NCBI RefSeq assembly: GCF_036588685.1
Contig: NC_086383.1
Coordinates: 51,604,448-51,668,447 of the forward strand
DNA: 64,000 nucleotides
Direction of reading: 5' to 3'
Source of the DNA: Mytilus trossulus
Lineage: Eukaryota > Mollusca > Bivalvia > Mytilida > Mytilidae
Shown here: positions 1-12,800 of the stretch, piece after piece
How positions within the stretch are numbered: position 1 is the stretch's first letter
How the letters are laid out: each line of letters starts with the position of its first letter
Position numbers and translations under genes: made by a program
Notes under the pieces: generated by a model
The model's input: the letters and a program-made list of their open reading frames with translations, nothing else
Told to the model about the DNA's origin: nothing
Database searches by the model: none

Positions 1-550
1 ACCCTGTTGTTAACAGTACTGACCAAATCAAAATGTGCCTGACATATCAGGAGGACAGGCATGACATCTTTACCTTTATACTGTTGTTGGCAATACTTGT
101 GACCAAATCAAAATTAACCTGACATATCAGGAGGACAGGCATGACATCTTTACCTTTATACTGTTGTTGGCAATACTTGTGACCAAATCAAAATTAACCT
201 GACATATCAGGAGGACAGGCATGACATATTTAACTTTATACTGTTGTTGGCAATACTTGTCTGACCAAATAAAAATTAACCTGACATGTCAGGAGGACAG
301 GCATGACATCTTTAACTTTATACTGTTGTTGGCAATACTTGTCTGACCAGATCAAAATTAACCTGAAATATCAGGAGGACAGGCATGACATCTTTAACTT
401 TATACTGTTGTTGGCAATACTTGTCTGACCAAATCAAAATTAACCTGACATATCAGGAGGACAGGCATGACATCTTTAACTTTATACTGTTGTTGGAAAT
501 ACTTGTCTGACCAAATAAAAATTAACCTGACATATCAGGAGGACAGGCAT
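1..550. repeat. 80/82-bp minisatellite, 7 copies
   Basis: Seven head-to-tail units, each ending in GGACAGGCAT at 62, 142, 222, 304, 386, 468 and 550. The first units are 80 bp; the later ones are 82 bp because TTGTGACC becomes TTGTCTGACC. The array runs off the left edge. No coding potential is evident. Confidence 0.95.
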
Positions 551-769
551 ATTTTGGGACCTCTGGATCTTTATACTGTTTTTTCAGACAGGTGAATGTT
601 ACACAATTTCAATATACCAAAAAAAAGGGGGGCATATCATACGTTTAATTTTAAAGTTGAACGGGACCTTTAGCAAACCTTCTGATAAAAAAATTTTGGT
701 TACATTATGTTTCAATTGTGTAATAGAATTAAAACAAATTATGAAACTGTTTTAAGTAATGCTCTAAGA

Positions 770-1178
770 CTATGATATGATTACAATAATGTACCAATGA
801 GACAGCTAATCACAAGAGTTCGAATGGAGTGGATACATTCAATTACAAAAATGTATAGGACACCGCACGGTCTTCAACAATGAGCAAAACCCATACCGCA
901 AAGCAAGCTGTAAAAGACCCCGACGTGACAAATACAAAACAATCCAAACATGAAATCTGACGGCCTGATTTATGGAGAAAACGATAAACAAAACAGCAAG
1001 CTGTACATGCAAAACTAAACGACAGCCACTGAATATCAGGCTCCAGACTTGGGACAGGTACATACAGAATATGACGGAGTTAAATAATTGGAATCCTAAC
1101 CTGAGACTTTGGTTTAACAACACTAACTAAAATATGAAACTATAAACAATCAGTTGAAAAAAAGGCATGACTCATTTA
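770..1178 (+). repeat. Dispersed repeat family A, near full length
   Basis: Carries the family A landmarks in order: CCAATGAGACAGCTA, a GTTCGAATGGAGTGG insert also seen in the 16-kb copy, TCTTCAACAATGAGCAAA, AAGACCCCGACGTGAC, GACTTGGGACAGG and a 3' CAGTTGAAAAAAAGGC. A long minus-strand open frame here is incidental, since the element is non-coding in every other copy. The class of family A is not known to me. Confidence 0.85.
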
Positions 1179-1360
1179 ATTGACCGTAACACACAACGAA
1201 ACTAAGACTTATAATAGTCCACTGAAACAATTCCATCTCTTTAATTCTGTCCGTCACATTACTACTACGACACCAGCTCCTCGTTTATTACTATACTATA
1301 TATAAAAATATTAATTTTCGCGAACCATTTAGGTCACGGAAATTCCAAAATATGGCATCA

Positions 1361-1782
1361 GTAAGGAGAGTTGTGCAAATAATGTGAATACACAGAACCC
1401 CCATCCAAATTATCTCTAGCCAAAAGTATTTATCTTTTTCTATTTTATATGTACTAACAATATTCAATTTTTCTATAATTTCGATTAAAATATTACAAAA
1501 TCTGAGTAAAAATAGATCGAATGCCCCAAATAAACATTGTTTGATTGGTTGAAGTACTGTGGCGTCGTTGCTTAGCATAATAAGCCTCGATGTAAAGCAC
1601 ACGCTTCACAGGAATAAGGAGAGTTTTACAAATAATGTGAATACACAGATCCTCCATCCTATTTATATTTTGCTGGAAATGTTGCAGTGTTCATCATTTC
1701 TGTTTTGATTCTGCTCACAACATTCCATTTTTTCTACAATTCCGATTTAAATATGTGGAACCCGCAATAAAAATAGATGGCC
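1361..1782. repeat. Diverged tandem duplication (two ~165-bp copies)
   Basis: The stretch from 1361 (GTAAGGAGAG, then AATGTGAATACACAGA and CCATCC) recurs from about 1613 with the same landmarks and a similar ending (AATAAAAATAGATGG against AGTAAAAATAGATCG). The copies have diverged by substitutions and indels. No gene is seen in them. Confidence 0.7.
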
Positions 1783-1854
1783 TCAATCACGTGGCCTCAA
1801 TGGTTTAATAGCAACGCAAAAAAATCCATTAATCATGTTGTACTTTGTTACCAA

Positions 1855-1908
1855 TCGGAACTACTCGGCCTTTCTGGTTGCACGAAGTGAATAGCCGAGT
1901 AGTTCCGA
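1855..1908. other. Perfect 15-bp inverted repeat (hairpin)
   Basis: TCGGAACTACTCGGC at 1855-1869 is exactly reverse-complemented at 1894-1908, with a 24-nt spacer. It could be a small foldback element or a structured site. No flanking target duplication is obvious. Confidence 0.85.
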
Positions 1909-3527
1909 CTGACGATGTTACATAAGCCAAATCACACATAGAGATCTTAGCGCTCAAATGTAATTCTTGGTGAAGTATACAGGTAACTTCGTTTACGAAA
2001 ATTTATACACACTTTTTCATTAACATATTACCAGACTTTTGCATATATCAAAGATCTGTATATCCCATTTATCTCAATACTATCTCCGATGACAGAAATG
2101 TCAACTCGACCTATTCGTGTCGAAAGTGAAAATCGCATCTATTTGATGAAATAATTTCTTCTTCAACGATTCATGCATTATTTTTGTATTATTTGATAAC
2201 CAATCACATTCACGTTGCATGTTTGCATGAAAATGGTTATGTATTAGTGAATTGTAAGGGCGATGCAACATGCGAGGTGAGTGCTCGATCACGTGACATT
2301 ATTATTTGTAAACAAACATGCTCCCCGTGTAACACGTGTCTGAATTATCCTTTCAAAGTGTTATGAATCTTTCAATCACTATTTTATGATATATTTCTTT
2401 TTGTTTTTAGGTCTGCATATCAGTATAGTCCAAGTGAATTAGTAATAGTTCTGAGTTTTTTTTTTTTCTTCATAGAATTAGAAGGTAAGTCTACATAAGT
2501 TATATTTAACTTAAGTCTAAAAAGATAACTCCACTTTCCCTCTGTATTTAAAACCACATACTAATTTAAACAGCATTTGCTCCCCTTGAACACTAATTTG
2601 CCCCTTCCCCGTCATTTCCCTTTAAATTTGCGCAAAAGTCATACTTTTAGTCCATTTACATTAATGGCCTATTTGTGATTTTACCATCTTAACTGCAATA
2701 TTCATATTGAACACATTTGACCATTCAGTATGAGTTCCCACGTTTTTTGTCTTATATGAAGGATGTTAACTTTTTAGGTCATGTTTTCCTAAACACCTTA
2801 TTGCTATTTGGTTTGAGAACACAATTAATTTGTAGTGCATTTCTTTTAGAACATATATGAAAATTAAAAATCAAAAGATCAGTGTAAGATAAAAAACTTA
2901 ATTCAAATAGTTTGGGGGTTGAACTGCTGCAAAATTTGGTTATCTGACATTGATTTTTATACATATCCATATGGGTCAATCAGTTTTTCCCAAATTAAGT
3001 TAAGAAGGGGGTAGGGGGTCAGTGAAAAAACTATGTGAATTAAGTTTTTTATCCTTCATTGAACTTTTGGTGTCGTCCTTAAGTTAAAACAGGTCTCATA
3101 AAAAAGTATTGTGCATCAGTGTAAATTTCATGAATTCTTAAATCACATGTATATAAATCATGGACTATAATTCTTTATAGCAATATCTGTTAGCCATTTA
3201 GGGGTCTTTTGCATTTAAAGTTCAGATTAAGTGGGTTCATTTTGCGAAAAATGACCTCAATATAAAGGACAATATATATATAGACAATATATAGACTCAA
3301 AAAATGGTATATCAAACAGAAGACAAAAAAGGGAAAATATAGTGAATTTTGGAGAATTTATATTATTAAATGTACATGCATTTGAAATATTTAAGATCCA
3401 TGGTGACCTAGCTACCAGTTTAGAAAACAGTGATTTAAATGCTAGTCTATTAGAGGGATATTTCATTTTCATTGGAAGTAGATATAGAATCTTATTTTAT
3501 CATGAAGTCCAATTTGAAAATGACTTT
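1909..3527. other. AT-rich stretch without a recognised gene
   Basis: Nothing here could be assigned. It holds a CACGTG E-box in TCACGTGAC near 2289, poly-T near 2457-2468, and short open frames on both strands without recognisable domains. Confidence 0.5.
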
Positions 3528-3856
3528 TGGGGACGGTTGGGATCCCGCTAACATGTTTAACCCCGCCACATTATTTATGTATGTGCCTGTCCCAAGTAAG
3601 AAGCCTGTAATTCAGTGGTTGTCGTTTGTTTATGTGTTACATATTTTTTTTTACATATATAAGGCCGTTAGTTTTCTAGCTTGAATTGTTTTACATTGTC
3701 TTATCGGGGCCTTTTATAGCTGACTATATATGTGGTTTGGGTTTTGCTCATTGTTGAAGGCCGTAGGGTGACCTATAATTGTTAATGTTTGTGTCATTTT
3801 GGTCTTTTGTGGATAGTTGTCTCATTGGCAATCATACCACATCTTCTTTTTTATAT
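3528..3856 (-). repeat. Family A copy, inverted
   Basis: Read on the minus strand it starts with AAGATGTGGTATGATTGCC (3853 downwards) and runs through the CAACAATGAGCAAA and AAAGGCCCCGATAAGAC landmarks to GGGATCCCAACC near 3533. Confidence 0.9.
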
Positions 3857-4004
3857 TTGGGAATGAAGATGTAGTAAAGGCTGAATGCCAGTTTTAGTCT
3901 TATATATGTTCTTTAGTCTTACATGTATATAATAACATATATGTATGTGTACATATATCACTGATATAGTGGCAATGATAAATAGACACTGACAAGTCTT
4001 CAAT
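3857..4004. other. Spacer, no gene seen
   Basis: Short AT-rich spacer between an inverted family A copy and the foldback element. Nothing was recognised. Confidence 0.4.
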
Positions 4005-4123
4005 GGTGGATCCAGAACTTTTCAGGGGGGAGGGGGGGGGGCAGTCATGCTTCAGTGAGTGATTCCCTATATAATCAACCAAATTTTTCCCATAAAAAAG
4101 GGGGGGGGGGCCCTGGATCCACC
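4005..4123. mobile_element. 119-bp MITE-like foldback, GGTGGATCCAG termini
   Basis: GGTGGATCCAG at 4005-4015 is exactly inverted as CTGGATCCACC at 4113-4123. The interior has two G-runs. The GGATCC-plus-G-run pattern recurs at 19704-19800 and from about 32218, which suggests a family of small non-autonomous elements. No clear target-site duplication is visible. Confidence 0.65.
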
Positions 4124-4735
4124 TATGGTCTTACAGTAGATAACATTTTATAGTTATGAATATTTTGTCAGTTGACTAAAACTAGATGGAGGTGTGTGTT
4201 CTTATTTCCAACAGAAGGACACTAAACCTATATCAATATGTGCATGAAGCAAATTGATAGTTGCTAGATACTGAATGATTATACCACAAGAAAGTTTTAA
4301 CCTGTGCATATATATACTTAAAATACGATAAAAAAATCATGTCTTTTTCAGGACTTCTGAATCCAACCATGTAGTATGGAATGTTCTTGAGATATGGTTT
4401 TGGTCGATGGATGATCACAAAGGACCTGTAGTACAAAGTATATCACTGGATTTAGCTCTTTGTCTAAGTGTATTATTAAATTACTTTGCTTTGAGCTCAG
4501 TTCATTGTTATGCAATTCTTTCTTTGTAAAATAAAGATTTGACAGACAACTCTCATGTACAAGGATTTGTCAAAGTAGTATCACCTCTTATGTACAATGT
4601 AAGGGGAGATAAAAGCATTCTATTTTAATTTGAACCAAACATATTATGTTTGTTAAATTATGTTAAAAAAATGATAAGCTCTATCTAGGCTTATCGATTT
4701 CTTAAACTATATCTCATTGTTCATGCTTGAAATTT

Positions 4736-5385
4736 TTATACAACCACAGAAATTTTTGCGGTCCTAAATAGGTATCCTGTCGTCGTCGTCCGAAGACAGA
4801 TGGTTTCCATATAATAACTTAACTATAAGCAAAAAGAAATAAATAAAATTATAACACAATGTTTTTAACCACAAAAGGAAGCTTGGGATTGATTTTGGGG
4901 GTTATAGTCCATAAGGTTTAGGTTCCAAAGGTGCCCAAAACAAGCATTAATTTAGTGTCAGTACAAAAAGTTGTGTACAACATGTACAAGTATTTCAATT
5001 GCTCTGAAATTGTACCATAATGTTTAATACCATAAGTAGAAGGTTGGGATATATTTTAAGGGTTATTGGGGCAAACAGTCGCGGAATTGAGGGCCAAAAA
5101 CAACCATGTTTGTAGAGTCGAGACCACAAATTGTCCAGAATGGTTGTTGAATTACCTAAAACCAATGCTTTATGAAATCTATTTTGAAAATTAGAGTTGT
5201 CTTTCTCTGTCCAGAATAGTAGTTTAATCAACTTAAATTAATGCTTTATACAATATACAATGCAAAATTCACTTTACTACCAACTGATAAATTAAAGCAG
5301 TCTTTAATAACCATTCAGTGATTACAAGCACTTTGATTATCATTCTAGGGTTATGCCCTTTTACAAATGGAAACATTGAAGAATT
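4736..5385 (+). repeat. Dispersed repeat family D, partial copy
   Basis: Begins with TTTTTATACAACCACAGAAA, then GTCGTCGTCGTCCGAA and ACCACAAAAGGAAG. It ends with TTGTCCAGAATAGTAGTT and the CATTCAGTGAT/CAAGCACTTT region, all also found in the 37.8-39.5 kb copy. Non-coding. Confidence 0.8.
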
Positions 5386-5452
5386 ATTTAGTCTTAACTT
5401 AAGTTTGTTTTAACTAAATCTAGTGAACCATACCAATAGTAAGCAAATACAT

Positions 5453-5710
5453 ATGAAAAAGATGTGGTATGCTTTCCAATGAGACAGTTCTCCACAAGAG
5501 ACCAAATGACACAGAAGTTAACAACTATAGGACATAAACAATAAGCAAAGCCAATACCGCATAATCAGCTATAAAAGGCACCGAAATGACAATATAAAAC
5601 AATTCAAACGAGAAAACTAATGGCCTTATTTATGTTAAAAAAAAAATAAACAAAAAACTTATTTGTAACACATAAATAAACGACAATCACCGAGTTACAG
5701 ACTCCTTATA
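5453..5710 (+). repeat. Family A copy, 3' part missing
   Basis: AAAGATGTGGTATGCTTTCC followed by CAATGAGACAGTTCTCC and AACAATAAGCAAAGCC, ending near the GAGTTACAGACTCC box. The last third of the family is absent. Confidence 0.85.
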
Positions 5711-5971
5711 TCATGTTCTCAAATCTAGATATCATCTCCCATATAGAAAAAAAACGTGTGAGAAAAATAATCTATTATGTGTTGCTCTCCTAGATACAAA
5801 ATGTATCCAAAATCAAAGATGTAGAACATATTCTATCATAATCATTCGGTAACTAGTGTTATTACTGTCTCCTCTATGCCTGTCTTGAACATAAAAAAAG
5901 ATATTAAATAAATAACAGTTCTTAGACTAATGCTCAGGTTGGTTGTCACCGTGCAACACAGTTAATAATAT

Positions 5972-6392
5972 AAAAAAGATGGTGTGGTATGATTGCAAAT
6001 GAGACAACTATCCAAAAAAGACCAAAATGACACAAACATTAACAATTATAGGTCACCGTACGGCCTTCAACAATGAGCAAAGCCCATACCGCATATATAG
6101 TCAACTATAAAAGGCCCCGATAAGACAATGTAAAACAATTCAAGCGAGAAAACTAATGGCCTCATTTATGTAAAAAAATGAACGAAAAACAAATATGTAA
6201 CACATAAACAAACGACAACCACTGAATTACAGGCTCCTGACTTGGGACAGGCACATACAAAAATAATGTGGCAGGGTTAAACATGTTAGTGGGATCCCAA
6301 TCCTCCCCCTAACCTGGGGCAGTGGTATAACAGTACAACATAAGAACAAACTATAAAAATCAGTTAAAAAAGGCTTAACTCATCAGATAGAC
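5972..6392 (+). repeat. Family A copy, near full length
   Basis: All family landmarks appear in order from AAAAAGATGGTGTGGTATG to AGGCTTAACTCATCAGATAG. Closely similar to the 47-kb copy. Confidence 0.9.
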
Positions 6393-6650
6393 AAAAAAAT
6401 AACACCATAAAGGAAAAACATAGTAGAACTCCTTTTGTCATAAGACACTGTCAAACATCCAAACATACTATCCACACTCATCTGTGTCCACACTTGTACT
6501 TTGTAAAAAAAAATATTTCAAAGATATCACATTTTATTGTTTTTATTTTTGGGATTTGTACCACGTCATTTATTTGTATAAACATACAATTGAAATATCT
6601 TTTGCACCTGTTACATTTGTATTAATAGATTATCGTTATTAGTCTATAAT

Positions 6651-7118
6651 TAGATATAGGAAGATGTGGTATGAGTGCCAATGAGACACCTCTCCATCCA
6701 AGTAACAATTTATAAAAGGAAACCAGTATAACCAGCATCTGAGTGCTGAAATGATGGGACGCATCTGGATACCACAAGAGCGCTCTGGCTTTTGACAATG
6801 TCAAACAAGTGAATGAATTGTTGAACGTTTGAGTTATTAGTCTGTACCGGGAGTGTGCATATATATATAGATATAATATAATAGATATAGGAAGATGTGG
6901 TGTGAGTGCCAATGAGACAACTCTCCCTCCAAATAACAATTAATAAAAGTAAACCACTATAGGTCAATGAAAGGCCTTCAACACGGAGTGTACAACCATT
7001 CAAACGGGAAAACTAACAGTCTAGCTAGTCTATATAAAAAACGAGAAACGAGAAACACGTATAAATTACACAAACAAACGACAACTACTGGACATCAGAT
7101 TCCTGACTTAGGACAGAT
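6651..7118 (+). repeat. Two partial family A copies of a variant subfamily
   Basis: Two heads reading TAGATATAGGAAGATGTGGT and the like (from 6651 and from about 6883) share the variant AACAATTTATAAAAG in place of the usual CCAGAGACC box. The second copy runs on to GACTTAGGACAG near 7114. The same variant head occurs at 37.62 kb. Confidence 0.8.
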
Positions 7119-7635
7119 ATATATGTATATATATAGCAAACTTTATTTCTTATAATAAGCGGGGGAAAACCTCAAAGAATGCAAAAATGTATTTACTACA
7201 CAAACGATAATTGTGAAAAAATATTCTAGCAAGTAGAATTCTCCTTAATAACATTTTACACAGACCTACATGTATCTATCAGTAGGTGGTTTATTAAATG
7301 TGTGATTGGCAATTAATACATGAAAGGGCAGTTCCGGGATGTCACGAAATAAAATATTTAAATAATTCATAATTTTGCATTTAAGTTAAACAATTTCCAG
7401 TAGTTTCTCCACCTTCTGCATCAATTTCTTTTCTTTGGAAAAAAAATATAAAAATCTTCCAAGCGTTACCCTAAAATAACGTATGCTTACCTCCTTATAT
7501 CGTCAAATGAACATCTGACATTTATCCTCGTGAATTTTAGTTTTATTTTACAGCATTTATCAAGAAAATTGGAAGAATGGGACACAAAATCACTACAAGT
7601 ATATAAACATAAATGTAACGAATAAAATGATCGTC
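7119..7635. other. No gene seen
   Basis: AT-rich, with no domain-bearing frame, recognised repeat or RNA gene. Confidence 0.4.
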
Positions 7636-8698
7636 ATGAGCAACAACTCACACTTTATTGTTCCTTCATCACAAAGTCACAGGAACGCCCTTAACAATGA
7701 GCAACAATTCACACTTTATTGTTCTTTCATCACAAAGTCACAGGAACGCCCTTAACAATGAGCAACAATTCACACTTTACTGTTCCTTCATCACAAAGTC
7801 ACAGGAACGCCCTTAACAATGAGCAACAATTCACACTTTATTGTTCCTTCATCACAAAGTCACAGGAACGCCCTTAACAATGAGCAACAATTCACACTTT
7901 ATTGTTCCTTCATCACAAAGTCACAGGAACGCCCTTAACAATGAGCAACAATTCACACTATTTTGTTCCTTCATCACAAAGTCACAGGAACGCCCTTAAC
8001 AATGAGCAACAATTCACACTTTATTGTTCCTTCATCACAAAGTCACAGGAACGCCCTTAACAATGAGTAACAATTCACACTTTACTGTTCCTTCATCACA
8101 AAGTCACAGGAACGCCCTCAACAATGAGCAACAATTCACACTTTATTGTTCCTTCATCACAAAGTCACAGGAACGCCATTAACAATGAGCAACAACTCAC
8201 ACTTTACTGTTCCTTCATCACAAAGTCACAGGAACGCCCTCAACAATGAGTAACAATTCACACTTTATTGTTCCTTCATCACAAAGTCACAGGAACGCCC
8301 TTAACAATGAGTAACAATTCACACTTTACTGTTCCTTCATCACAAAGTCACAGGAACGCCCTCAACAATGAGCAACAATTCACACTTTACTGTTCCTTCA
8401 TCACAAAGTCACAGGAACGCCCTCAAAAATGAGTAACAATTCACACTTTACTGTTCCTTCATCACAAAGTCACAGGAACGCCCTTAACAATGAGTAACAA
8501 TTCACACTTTACTGTTCCTTCATCACAAAGTCACAGGAACGCCCTTAAAAATGAGCAACAATTCACTCTTGACTGTTTCTTCATCACAAAGTCACAGAAA
8601 CGCCCTTAACAATGAGCAACAATCCACACTTTACTGTTCCTTCAACTTAAGGTCACAGGAATGCCCTAAACAATGAGCAACAATTCACACTTTACTGT
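7636..8698. repeat. 61-bp minisatellite, ~17 copies
   Basis: Unit built on CACAAAGTCACAGGAACGCC followed by TTAACAATGAGCAAC; period 61 bp (AGGAACGCC at 7681, 7742 and so on). Units are highly uniform, with decay at the right edge (8560-8698). The CAACAATGAGCAA core resembles the family A CTTCAACAATGAGCAAA box, so the array may derive from that element. Confidence 0.95.
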
Positions 8699-9013
8699 AA
8701 GTTTCAGACCAGAATTATAGCAGACAGCGGTTTATGCTCGATTTGTATCTCTCAATATCAATGTTTGAAGAGCGGAATTAAATATTTATATATTTTGGAA
8801 TCTAGTTTTTTGTTTTTAAATTGTAAAAAGGCAATTATTGGCAAAACATGATTAAATATATCAATAATAGCACTTCCAGATACCATCGTACTTTTAAGTA
8901 CGTAAGATATGCATAGTCATCAAATTACTATCAATCTTTGACATTTGTCCGAATTTTTTTTATTCTTTTTATTTGACATAATCAGGCAGTGCTTACAACA
9001 AGCTATTCTGACA
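8699..9013. other. Spacer between arrays, no gene seen
   Basis: AT-rich unique-looking sequence between the 61-bp and 76-bp arrays. Nothing recognised. Confidence 0.4.
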
Positions 9014-10271
9014 CTGTAAATGAATGAACCAGTATGGTGGTAACTGAAAAACGATACGTTCTTTATATATAACAGATATACAGGTACGGTAGGCGTCAAT
9101 GAATAAACCAACCTTGTAACTGATAAACAATACGTTCTATGTATATAATAGATATACAGATAAGGTAGGCGTCAATGAATACACCAACCTGGTAACTGAT
9201 AAACAATACGTCCTTTATATATAATAGATATACAGGTAAAGTAGGCGTCAATGAATTAACCAACCTGGTAACTGATAAACAATACGTTCTTTATATATAT
9301 TAATAGATGTACATGTAAGGTAGGCGTCAATAATGAACCAACCTGGTAACTGATAAACAATACGTCCTTTGTATATAATAGATATACAGGTAAGGTAGGC
9401 GTCAATGTATGAATCAACCTGGAAACTGATAAACAATACGTCCTTTGTATATAATAAATATACATGTAAGGTAGGCGTCAATGAATTAACCAACCTGGTA
9501 ACTGATAAACAATACGTTCTTTATATATAATAGATATACAGGTACGGTAGGCGTCAATGAATGAACCAACCTTGTAACTGATAAACAATACGTCCTTTAT
9601 ATATAATAGATATACAGGTACGGTAGGCGTCAATGAATGAACCAACCTTGTAACTGATAAACAATACGTCCTTTATATATAATAGATATACAGGTACGGT
9701 AGGCGTCAATGAATGAACCAACCTTGTAACTGATAAACAATACGTCCTTTATATATAATAGATAAATGTAAGGTAGGCGTCAATGAATTAATTAACCTTG
9801 TAACTGATAAACAATACGTTCTTTATATATAATAGATATACAGGTACGGTAGGCGTCAATGAATGAACCAACCTTGTAACTGATAAAAAAATACGTTCTT
9901 TATATATAATAGATGTACATGTAAGGTAGGCGTCAATGAACGAACCAACACGGTAACTGGCAAACAATATGTTCTTTTTTTTACATATAATAGATGTACA
10001 TGTAAGGTTGGAGTCAATGAATTAACCAACCTGGTAACTGATGAACAATACGTTTTTATTTATATATAATGGAAGTACATGTAAGGTAGGCGTCAATGAA
10101 TGAACCAACCTTGTAACTGATAAAAAATACGTTCTTTACATATCATAGATTTACATGTAAGGTTGGTCACTGTAAATGAATGAACCAACACAGTAACAAG
10201 CAAACAATACGTTCTTTATATATAACAGATGTTAGGCAGGTGTCAATAAATGAACCAACCTGGTAACTGAT
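9014..10271. repeat. ~76-bp minisatellite, ~16 copies
   Basis: Units carry GATAAACAATACGT, a TATATATAATAGAT stretch and GGTAGGCGTCAATGAAT, with period about 76 bp and small length variation. The array ends exactly where the 54-bp array starts. Confidence 0.93.
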
Positions 10272-12515
10272 ATGTTACCACTGCGTGACAAATATTCAAA
10301 GCTGATTTATATGGTAGGAGCATGAATATTACCACTGCGTGACAAGTATTCAAAGCTGATTTATATGATAGGATCATGAATATTACCACTGCGTGACAAA
10401 TATTCAAAGCTGATTTATATGGTAGGAGCATGAATATTACCACTGCGTGACAGATATTCAAAGCTGATTTATATGGTAGGAGCATGAATATTACCACTGC
10501 GTGACAAATATTCAAAGCTGATTTATATGATAGGATCATGAATATTACCACTGCGTGACAAGTATTCAAAACTGATTTATTTGATAGGACCATGAATGTT
10601 ACCACTGCGTGACAAATATTCAAAACCGATTTGTATGGTAGGAGCATGAATGTTACATGTATCACTGCGTGACAAGTATTCAAAGCTGATTTATATGATA
10701 GGATCATGAATATTACCACTGCGTGACAAATATTCAAAGCTGATTTATATGGTAGGAGCATGAATATTACCACTGCGTGACAGATATTCAAAGCTGATTT
10801 ATATGGTAGGAGCATGAATATTACCACTGCGTGACAAATATTCAAAGCTGATTTATATGATAGGATCATGAATATTACCACTGCGTGACAAGTATTCAAA
10901 ACTGATTTATTTGATAGGACCATGAATGTTACCACTGCGTGACAAATATTCAAAACCGATTTGTATGGTAGGAGCATGAATGTTACATGTATCACTGCGT
11001 GACAAGTATTCAAAGCTGATTTATATGATAGGATCATGAATATTACCACTGCGTGACAAATATTCAAAGCTGATTTATATGGTAGGAGCATGAATATTAC
11101 CACTGCGTGACAGATATTCAAAGCTGATTTATATGGTAGGAGCATGAATATTACCACTGCGTGACAAATATTCAAAGCTGATTTATATGATAGGATCATG
11201 AATATTACCACTGCGTGACAAGTATTTAAAACTGATTTATTTGATAGGACCATGAATGTTACCACTGCGTGACAAATATTCAAAACCGATTTGTATGGTA
11301 GGAGCATGAATGTTACATGTATCACTGCGTGACAAGTATTCAAAGCTGATTTATATGATAGGATCATGAATATTACCACTGCGTGACAGATATTCAAAGC
11401 TGATTTATATGGTAGGAGCATGAATATTACCACTGCGTGACAAATATTCAAAGCTGATTTATATGATAGGATCATGAATATTACCACTGCGTGACAAGTA
11501 TTCAAAACTGATTTATTTGATAGGACCATGAATGTTACCACTGCGTGACAAATATTCAAAACCGATTTGTATGGTAGGAGCATGAATGTTACATGTAAAA
11601 CTGCGTGACAAGTATTCAAAGCTGATTTATATGATAGGATCATGAATATTATCACTGCGTGACAGATATTCAAAGCTGATTTATATGGTAGGAGCATGAA
11701 TATTACCACTGCGTGACACATATTCAAAGCTTATTTATATGGTGGGAGCGTGAATGTTACCACTGCGTGACATATTCAAAGCTGATTTATATGGTAGGAG
11801 CATGAATGTTATCACTGCGTGACAAGTATTCAAAGCTGATGTATATGATAGGAGCATGAATGTTACCACTGCTTGACAAGTATTCAAAGCTGATTTATTT
11901 GATAGGACCATGAATGTTACCACTGCGTGACAAATATTCAAAACCGATTTGTATGGTAGAAGCATAAATGTTACCACTGCGTGACAAGTATTTAAAGCTG
12001 ATTTATATGGTAGGAGCATGAATGTTACCACTGCCACTCTGCGTGACAAGTATTCAAAGCTGATTTATATGATAGGACCATGAATGTTACCACTGCGTGA
12101 CAAATATTCTAAGCTGATTTATATGATAGTAGCATGAATTTTACCACTGCGTGACAAGTATTCAAAGCTGATTTATATGATAGGAGCATGAATGTTACCA
12201 CTGCCACTCTGCGTGACAAGTATTCAAAGCTGATTTATATGATAGGACCATGAATGTTACCACTGCGTGACAAGTATTCAAAGCTGATTTATATGGTAGG
12301 AGCATGAATGTTACCACTGCCACTCTGCGTGACAAGTATTCAAAGCTGATTTATATGATAGGACCATGAATGTTACCACTGCGTGACAAGTATTCAAAGC
12401 TGATTTATATGGTAGTAGCATGAATTTTACCACTGCGTGACAAGTATTCAAAGCTGATTTATATGATAGGACCATGTATTTTACCACTACGTGACAAATA
12501 TTCAAAGCTGATTTA
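10272..12515. repeat. 54-bp minisatellite with 330-bp higher-order repeat
   Basis: Basic unit of 54 bp contains TTACCACTGCGTGACAA, TATTCAAAGCTGATTTATAT and a GGTAGGAGCATGAA box. A variant junction TGTTACATGT recurs at 10651, 10981 and 11311 (exactly 330 bp, or six units plus 6 bp) and at 11587 (276 bp, one unit less). Right-hand copies (11750-12515) are more diverged and have CCACTCTG insertions. Both 54 and 330 are multiples of three, so the minus strand is open for 494 codons (10243-11727). That looks like a consequence of period and not evidence for a gene. Confidence 0.95.
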
Positions 12516-12800
12516 AGCGAATACTAAAACTTTTCAACGAAAATTCGCCACAAAAACTCGAATCAACGACACACTATTGGCAAACACAACGAAACATTCT
12601 TGATGTTGACTACTTATGAAATTAATTTTGTCCCATTATCCTTCAGATTGAAGTGTGTTTGTTGATTGGTTGAAGGTCCAGTGACAAATATAACATTCAT
12701 ATTCAAAACGATGGAGTGGTTTGGGATTAGATATTTTAGAGAAAATATTATTTCCGCGCTTTCATATTATTCAAAAGTTTTTTTTTTCTTTTCTACTTGT
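12516..12800. other. Spacer, no assigned gene
   Basis: Unique-looking sequence right of the 54-bp array. It contains poly-T near 12780. Nothing recognised. Confidence 0.4.

Noticed and set aside
839..1123. 94-codon minus frame
   Set aside because: It is antisense to a family A copy, and other copies of the family are not open there.
3342..3551. Plus frame with SLENSDLNASLLEGYF
   Set aside because: Looks mildly protein-like but runs into an inverted family A copy and has no start context, splice sites or domain.
7636..8698. CRISPR-like appearance of regularly spaced repeats
   Set aside because: The whole 61-bp unit is conserved; there are no variable spacers, and the context is eukaryotic. 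Plain minisatellite.
10243..11727. 494-codon minus-strand open frame
   Set aside because: It lies wholly in the 54-bp array. The period (54) and higher-order period (330) are multiples of three, and diverged units at 11750-12515 hold stops. No evidence beyond openness.
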